Assembly (NCBI GenBank): GCA_035345935.1
Contig: DAORDK010000068.1
Location: 1-17,534, forward strand
From: SSSZ01 sp035345935
Lineage (GTDB): Bacteria > Pseudomonadota > Gammaproteobacteria > Burkholderiales > Rhodocyclaceae
Direction of reading: 5' to 3'
DNA: 17,534 bases
In this document: positions 13,449 through 17,534 of the stretch, piece by piece
Layout of the letters: the number at the start of each line of letters is the position of its first letter
How positions within the stretch are numbered: the stretch's first letter is position 1
Made by a program: the position numbers and the translations under genes
The notes under the pieces: generated by a model
The model's database searches: none
Told to the model about the DNA's origin: nothing
Seen by the model: only the letters and a program-made list of their open reading frames with translations

Positions 13449-15890
13449 ATGTCCGCTGGATCTTGTTATCACTGTGGTCAACCCGTGCCCGCCGATAGCG
13501 ACCTAGCGGTCGTTGTCGGGGGAGCGGCGCGTTCCATGTGCTGCCCGGGTTGTCAGGCGGTCGCGCAGGCGATCGTCGATCATGGCCTCGAGGACTATTA
13601 CCGCACGCGGGGCGCCCTTCCCGAAACCCCTCCGGACGCCGTTCCCGCAGAATTAAGTCGCCTCGCGCTTTTCGACCACGCCGATTTCCAGAAGAGCTTC
13701 GTCAAGGCCTTGGACGAGAACGAGCGGGAAGCCTCTTTGCTTCTCGAAGGAATCACCTGCGCTGCATGCATTTGGCTCAATGAAAGACATGTGGGCGGAT
13801 TGCCCGGCGTTCTAGCCGTCGATATCAATTACGCCACGCGGCGTGCCCGGGTCCGCTGGGACGAATCGCGCATCAAGCTCTCGGATATTCTGGCCGCCAT
13901 TGCCGCCATCGGTTATCGTGCCTATCCCTACGACGCCAATCGGCACGAGGAACTTGCCCGGAAAGAGCGGCGGGATGCGCTATGGCGACTCTGGGTCGCA
14001 GGGCTCGGCATGATGCAGGTGATGATGTACGCGGTGCCGGCCTACATTGCCGGCGAGGGCGACATGACCGCCGACGTGGAATCGCTCCTGCGTTGGGCGA
14101 GCCTTCTTCTTACGCTGCCGGTGGTCCTGTACTCCTCCGCCCCGTTTTTCCGGAATGCCTGGCGGGATATCCGCGTGCGGCGCGTCGGCATGGACGTTCC
14201 CGTCGCCCTGGGCATAGGCGCCGCTTTCGTTGCGAGTCTATGGGCGACGGTCGTCCGCTCGGGTGAGGTCTATTTCGATTCGATCACCATGTTTGTCTTC
14301 TTCTTGTTGGGAGGGCGCTTCCTCGAACTGAGTGCCCGACAGAAGGCGGTGAGCGTCACCGAAGCTCTGGCCCGGCTCATGCCGGCATTTGCCAATCGGG
14401 TGGAGGGGTATCCGGCAAGACGGGAGACCGAAGAGGTCATGGTGGGCGACTTGCGGTCTGGGGACCACATCCTCGTAAGGCCGGGGGAGACCCTCCCCGC
14501 CGACGGTACGGTCGTCGAAGGCAACAGTTCGGTCAATGAGGCGCTCCTCACCGGGGAAAGCCTACCCCTGCCGAAGAGGGTCGGGGATGTTGTGACCGGT
14601 GGTAGCGTCAATGTCGAGAGTCCGTTGCTGCTACGGGTCGAGCGGGTCGGGGAGGGAACGAGGCTCTCGGCCATCGTACACCTGATGGAGCGGGCAGCGA
14701 CCGAAAAACCTCGCGTCGTCGAGCTCGCGGACCGCATTGCCAGCCGCTTCGTTGCCGCGTTGCTTGTGATTGCGATAGTTGCGGCGGCTGCCTGGGCTTA
14801 CTACGATCCGCAACGAGCGCTATGGATTACGGTATCGGTGCTTGTGGTGACTTGCCCTTGCGCTCTGTCCCTCGCTACCCCTATTGCGCTTACGGTCGCC
14901 GCCGGTGCTCTGGCTCGGGACGGACTCCTGGTCACTCGTGGCCATGCGGTCGAAACGCTGGCTCGGGCAACTCACTTCGTCTTTGACAAGACTGGAACCT
15001 TGACCACCGGGCGGATGCAGCTCCGGGACGTGCTTGTTCTGGGGAAATTGTCCCGGCAACGGTGCCTGGCCCTGGCGGCATCCCTGGAAACGGCTTCCGA
15101 GCATCCTGTCGCAAGTGCCCTTCGTTGCGCGCCTGGTAGTGGGGATCACCTTGTTGCGCTGGATATTCAGCATGCACCGGGCTTGGGTATCGAAGGCGTC
15201 ATCGACGGTCGGTGCTATCGAATCGGGCGCCCTGCATTCGTTTCCGATTGGGTAGGAGCTCCGCCTGCGGGGGCAATGACCACCGAGAATTCCGGCGATA
15301 CGGTTGTGGCGCTCGCCGATCAAGAAGGCTGGCTTGCGCTCTTCTTCATCGCCGATACCGTCAGACCGGACGCTCGCGCCTTGATTCAGGAGCTCCGCCA
15401 AGCAGGGAAGAGCGTGGTATTGCTGACAGGGGATGGGGCGGGAGTCGCAACGCGAATCGGAGGGGAACTGGGTATTTCCGACATTCGCGCTGGCGCAACG
15501 CCCGAGGGGAAGCACGATTGCGTGACCGGATTGCAGCGAGAGGGGGCGGTGGTCGCCATGATTGGTGACGGCGTGAACGACGCGCCGGTCTTGGCGAGGG
15601 CGCAGGTCTCGGTGGCCATGGGGGGAGGGGCGGAACTGGCCCGGACCCAGGCGGATCTGGTGCTTTTATCAGAAAACCTCGATCACCTGAGGAGGGGGGT
15701 GCGTCGTTCCGGATGGACGCTCCGTATCATCCGCCAGAATCTCTGGTGGTCCTTCGCCTACAATTTCGTCGCACTTCCCCTGGCCATCGCCGGGTACGTC
15801 ACGCCCTGGATGGCCGGGATCGGCATGTCGGCCAGTTCCCTGTTGGTAGTGCTCAATTCCTTGCGCATCCAGCGCATCGAGGAGGCTTGA
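13449..15890 (+). CDS. ccoI: Copper-translocating P-type ATPase CcoI (FixI type) for cbb3 oxidase assembly
   Basis: This 813-residue P1B-type ATPase of the inner membrane is needed to supply copper to the CuB site of cbb3 oxidase. The N-terminal Cys-rich region (CYHCG, then MCCPGC) is typical of the CcoI/FixI branch. A heavy-metal domain with ITCAACIWLNE follows. Later come the membrane CPC motif at 469-471 (TCPCALSLATP), the phosphorylated Asp513 in DKTGTLT, SEHPVASAL with the HP pair, and the hinge GDGVNDAPVLARA. About eight membrane segments are present. I chose ATG at 13449 because GGGA lies just upstream and the longer frame only adds ten unmatched residues. It overlaps ccoS by 1 bp. The downstream ccoN confirms the role. 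Confidence 0.95.
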   Translation: MSAGSCYHCGQPVPADSDLAVVVGGAARSMCCPGCQAVAQAIVDHGLEDYYRTRGALPETPPDAVPAELSRLALFDHADFQKSFVKALDENEREASLLLEGITCAACIWLNERHVGGLPGVLAVDINYATRRARVRWDESRIKLSDILAAIAAIGYRAYPYDANRHEELARKERRDALWRLWVAGLGMMQVMMYAVPAYIAGEGDMTADVESLLRWASLLLTLPVVLYSSAPFFRNAWRDIRVRRVGMDVPVALGIGAAFVASLWATVVRSGEVYFDSITMFVFFLLGGRFLELSARQKAVSVTEALARLMPAFANRVEGYPARRETEEVMVGDLRSGDHILVRPGETLPADGTVVEGNSSVNEALLTGESLPLPKRVGDVVTGGSVNVESPLLLRVERVGEGTRLSAIVHLMERAATEKPRVVELADRIASRFVAALLVIAIVAAAAWAYYDPQRALWITVSVLVVTCPCALSLATPIALTVAAGALARDGLLVTRGHAVETLARATHFVFDKTGTLTTGRMQLRDVLVLGKLSRQRCLALAASLETASEHPVASALRCAPGSGDHLVALDIQHAPGLGIEGVIDGRCYRIGRPAFVSDWVGAPPAGAMTTENSGDTVVALADQEGWLALFFIADTVRPDARALIQELRQAGKSVVLLTGDGAGVATRIGGELGISDIRAGATPEGKHDCVTGLQREGAVVAMIGDGVNDAPVLARAQVSVAMGGGAELARTQADLVLLSENLDHLRRGVRRSGWTLRIIRQNLWWSFAYNFVALPLAIAGYVTPWMAGIGMSASSLLVVLNSLRIQRIEEA

Positions 15891-16102
15891 TGGAAAGCCT
15901 GTATCTTCTGATCCCCCTCTCCGTCGTCCTGGTATTCCTGATTGCCTTGTTATTTTGGTGGTCGGTGAAGAGCGGTCAATTCGACGATCTGGAAGGCCCG
16001 GGATTTCGCGTATTGATGGACGATGATCGGGAGGAAAATGTGCCGGAACCGGGAGATTCGAAAAAAAACGCCGGAGAAAACCAAAAAAGTCAGAAGGTTT
16101 GA
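15890..16102 (+). CDS. ccoS: cbb3-type cytochrome oxidase assembly protein CcoS
   Basis: This 70-residue protein begins MESLYLLIPLSVVLVFLIALLF, a single membrane segment. WWSVKSGQFDDLEGPGFRVLMDDD follows, the conserved CcoS block with the Gln-Phe-Asp-Asp-Leu-Glu core. The C-terminal tail is short, charged and Lys-rich (ending in KNAGENQKSQKV), and not conserved. CcoS is required to insert haem and copper cofactors into the catalytic subunit. The ATG shares one base with the ccoI stop (TGATG), so the two are translationally coupled. Confidence 0.95.
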   Translation: MESLYLLIPLSVVLVFLIALLFWWSVKSGQFDDLEGPGFRVLMDDDREENVPEPGDSKKNAGENQKSQKV

Positions 16103-16310
16103 CCTGGGTCAACACCGCCGCCGGCGAGTCGCTGCACTATTCTTCCCAGGTGAAGCGCGTGCTTCACAGCAGTTCTCTGTTGGGGTTGGGGTGCGTTGCG
16201 ACGCACCTTTTTTTTGCCCAATTTCTGCGAGCGTCTTTTGGTCACGCCCCCGCTCGCCTGTCGAGTCCGCCTACTCCCAAGGGATTAGGCCGGTGTAGAT
16301 AATTCGTAGG
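16103..16310. other. Non-coding stretch between ccoS and the ccoN control region
   Basis: No protein gene is supported here. It contains a 7-bp hairpin (GTGAAGC-GCGT-GCTTCAC, 16150-16167) without a T-tail, then the terminator at 16190-16215, then about 95 bp of plain sequence before the FNR-type site. Together with the ccoN promoter and leader the gene-free stretch is 321 bp. Confidence 0.7.
16190..16215 (+). terminator. Rho-independent terminator after ccoI-ccoS
   Basis: GGTGCGT (16190-16196) pairs with ACGCACC (16201-16207) around TGCG, followed by eight T. It separates the ccoI-ccoS assembly genes from the ccoN structural operon, which implies an independent promoter for ccoN. Confidence 0.92.
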
Positions 16311-16324
16311 TTGATCTATATCAA
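16311..16324. promoter_or_regulatory. FNR/ANR-type binding site upstream of ccoN
   Basis: TTGATCTATATCAA is a perfect match to the FNR/ANR consensus TTGAT-N4-ATCAA. Its centre is 106 bp before the ccoN start. A -10 candidate, TAACAT (16346-16351), would place the site near -40.5, as at class II FNR-activated promoters. The overlapping TAGAAT (16341-16346) is a better hexamer but puts the site near -35.5. Oxygen-limited activation of the cbb3 operon is expected. Confidence 0.9.
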
Positions 16325-16340
16325 TCTTGGGCTTTCGATC

Positions 16341-16351
16341 TAGAATAACAT
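16341..16351 (+). promoter_or_regulatory. Candidate -10 elements of the ccoN promoter
   Basis: TAGAAT (16341-16346) and TAACAT (16346-16351) lie downstream of the FNR box. No good -35 hexamer is seen besides the FNR site, which fits an activator-dependent promoter. The choice between the two is open. Confidence 0.55.
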
Positions 16352-16423
16352 CTCGGTCCAAATGCCGCCTTGGGTTGCAAGGGGGTGGCTTAGGGGTTTT
16401 TTTCTTAAACGAGAGGTGGGTCC

Positions 16424-17534
16424 ATGTCGGAAACGCAAACCACATACAATTATAAGGTCGTACGGCAATTCGCCGTCATGACCGTCATCTGGGGCATCGT
16501 CGGGATGTTGGTCGGCGTCATTATTGCCGCCCAGTTGGTCTGGCCTGAGCTCAATTTTGGTCCTTGGCTTCACTTTGGCCGGTTGCGTCCTTTGCACACC
16601 AATGCGGTGATTTTCGCCTTCGGCGGCTGTGCCCTTTTCGCCACGTCGTACTGGTGCGTTCAGCGTACCTGTCACACTCGGCTCTTTGCCGGTCCGCTGG
16701 CGGCCTTCACGTTCTGGGGCTGGCAAATCGTCATTGTTCTCGCGGCCCTGTCCCTGCCTCTCGGGATCACGACCGGCAAGGAATACGCCGAACTCGAATG
16801 GCCCATTGACATCCTGATCACGCTGGTCTGGGTTTCATACGCCATCGTCTTCTTCGGAACTATCGCCAAACGTACCGTTTCCCATATTTATGTTGCGAAC
16901 TGGTTCTTCGGATCGATGATCCTGGCTGTAGCGCTGCTTCACCTGGTGAATAGCTGCGAAGTTCCGGTGTCTTTCCTCAAGTCCTACTCCTGCTACGCCG
17001 GGGTTCAGGATGCGATGATCCAGTGGTGGTATGGTCACAACGCGGTGGGCTTCTTCCTGACCGCCGGCTTCCTGGGCATGATGTACTACTTCGTGCCGAA
17101 GCAGGCTGGCCGTCCCGTCTATTCCTATCGCCTGTCAGTGGTGCACTTCTGGGCACTGATCTTTACCTACATGTGGGCGGGTCCCCACCACCTGCACTAC
17201 ACGGCGCTGCCTGACTGGACCCAGTCGGTCGGGATGCTGTTCTCCCTGATTCTGCTGGCTCCCTCCTGGGGAGGCATGATCAACGGCATCATGACCCTGT
17301 CCGGCGCCTGGCATAAGCTGCGTGACGACCCGATCCTGAAGTTCCTGGTGACTTCGCTGTCTTTCTACGGCATGTCGACCTTCGAAGGGCCGATGATGTC
17401 CATCAAGACGGTCAATGCCCTGTCCCACTACACCGACTGGACCGTCGGCCATGTGCACTCAGGTGCCCTGGGTTGGGTGGCCATGGTCTCGATCGGCTCC
17501 CTGTACTACCTCCTGCCGCGCCTTTTCGGCAAGG
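16424..17534 (+). CDS. ccoN: cbb3-type cytochrome c oxidase subunit I CcoN (partial, 5' end)
   Basis: This is the catalytic subunit of the high-affinity haem-copper oxidase that reduces O2 to water at low oxygen. It starts MSETQTTYNYKVVRQFAVMT, with AGGTGG just upstream of the ATG. The first 370 residues are in the window, and the frame is open at the right edge. CuB ligands are visible as His205 (WYGHNAVGFF) and His255-His256 (GPHHLHYTALPDWTQ). The CcoN-type Tyr is in SFYGMSTFEGPMM. VGHVHSGALGW supplies haem ligand histidines, and the first low-spin haem His is in RLRPLHTNAVIF. Many membrane helices are present. ccoO, ccoQ and ccoP are expected beyond the window. Confidence 0.97.
   Translation, partial: MSETQTTYNYKVVRQFAVMTVIWGIVGMLVGVIIAAQLVWPELNFGPWLHFGRLRPLHTNAVIFAFGGCALFATSYWCVQRTCHTRLFAGPLAAFTFWGWQIVIVLAALSLPLGITTGKEYAELEWPIDILITLVWVSYAIVFFGTIAKRTVSHIYVANWFFGSMILAVALLHLVNSCEVPVSFLKSYSCYAGVQDAMIQWWYGHNAVGFFLTAGFLGMMYYFVPKQAGRPVYSYRLSVVHFWALIFTYMWAGPHHLHYTALPDWTQSVGMLFSLILLAPSWGGMINGIMTLSGAWHKLRDDPILKFLVTSLSFYGMSTFEGPMMSIKTVNALSHYTDWTVGHVHSGALGWVAMVSIGSLYYLLPRLFGK

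Overview
The window looks like chromosomal DNA of a GC-rich betaproteobacterium, most likely of the Rhodocyclales (Azoarcus, Dechloromonas or Accumulibacter type). This is inferred from gene order and protein character, not from a database search. The pointers are a betaproteobacterial-looking 5S rRNA end, the series exbB-exbD-lpxK-ycaR-kdsB-adk, a pyrophosphate-dependent phosphofructokinase next to a K+-independent H+-pyrophosphatase, and a cbb3 oxidase locus in the order ccoI-ccoS-ccoN behind an FNR-type site. Nothing in the window looks like a mobile element, prophage or CRISPR array; it reads as a mostly core genome segment.

Layout. Bases 1-88 are the 3' end of a 5S rRNA and the terminator of its rRNA operon. 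A metallo-beta-lactamase-fold hydrolase follows on the + strand. It converges, with a 3-bp gap, on a two-gene minus-strand unit: an Hpt-HD-GYP signalling protein and the tRNA modification enzyme TcdA, which overlap by 1 bp. The 266-bp divergent gap before exbB carries a 15-bp, four-copy, very G-rich tandem repeat. From 3236 to 6188 runs a tightly overlapping + strand operon, exbB-exbD-lpxK-ycaR-kdsB, which combines an inner-membrane energy transducer with lipid A and KDO synthesis. ycaR is only 58 codons and lies between and overlapping its neighbours. Next come adk, pfp and hppA (6293-10345), a set of adenylate- and pyrophosphate-energy enzymes, closed by a symmetric bidirectional terminator.

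On the minus strand, murJ (lipid II flippase) and a YbhB/PEBP-family gene form a pair that ends at that same terminator. A tRNA-Thr(CGU) gene with its own promoter and terminator diverges from murJ. A bacteriohemerythrin reading frame on the minus strand (12834-13259) is interrupted by an in-frame amber codon before the last two iron ligands, and a third ligand is replaced by Gln, so it looks like a decaying gene. Finally ccoI (copper P-type ATPase) and ccoS, both needed for cbb3 oxidase maturation, are followed by a strong terminator, a perfect FNR/ANR box and the start of ccoN, which runs off the right edge.

Functional themes are envelope biogenesis (lpxK, kdsB, murJ, exbBD), pyrophosphate-based energy conservation (pfp, hppA, with adk) and microaerobic respiration (ccoI, ccoS, ccoN). 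I see no wholly new system. The most unusual points are the broken hemerythrin, the G-tract repeat ahead of exbB, the Hpt-HD-GYP fusion and the pyrophosphate gene pair.
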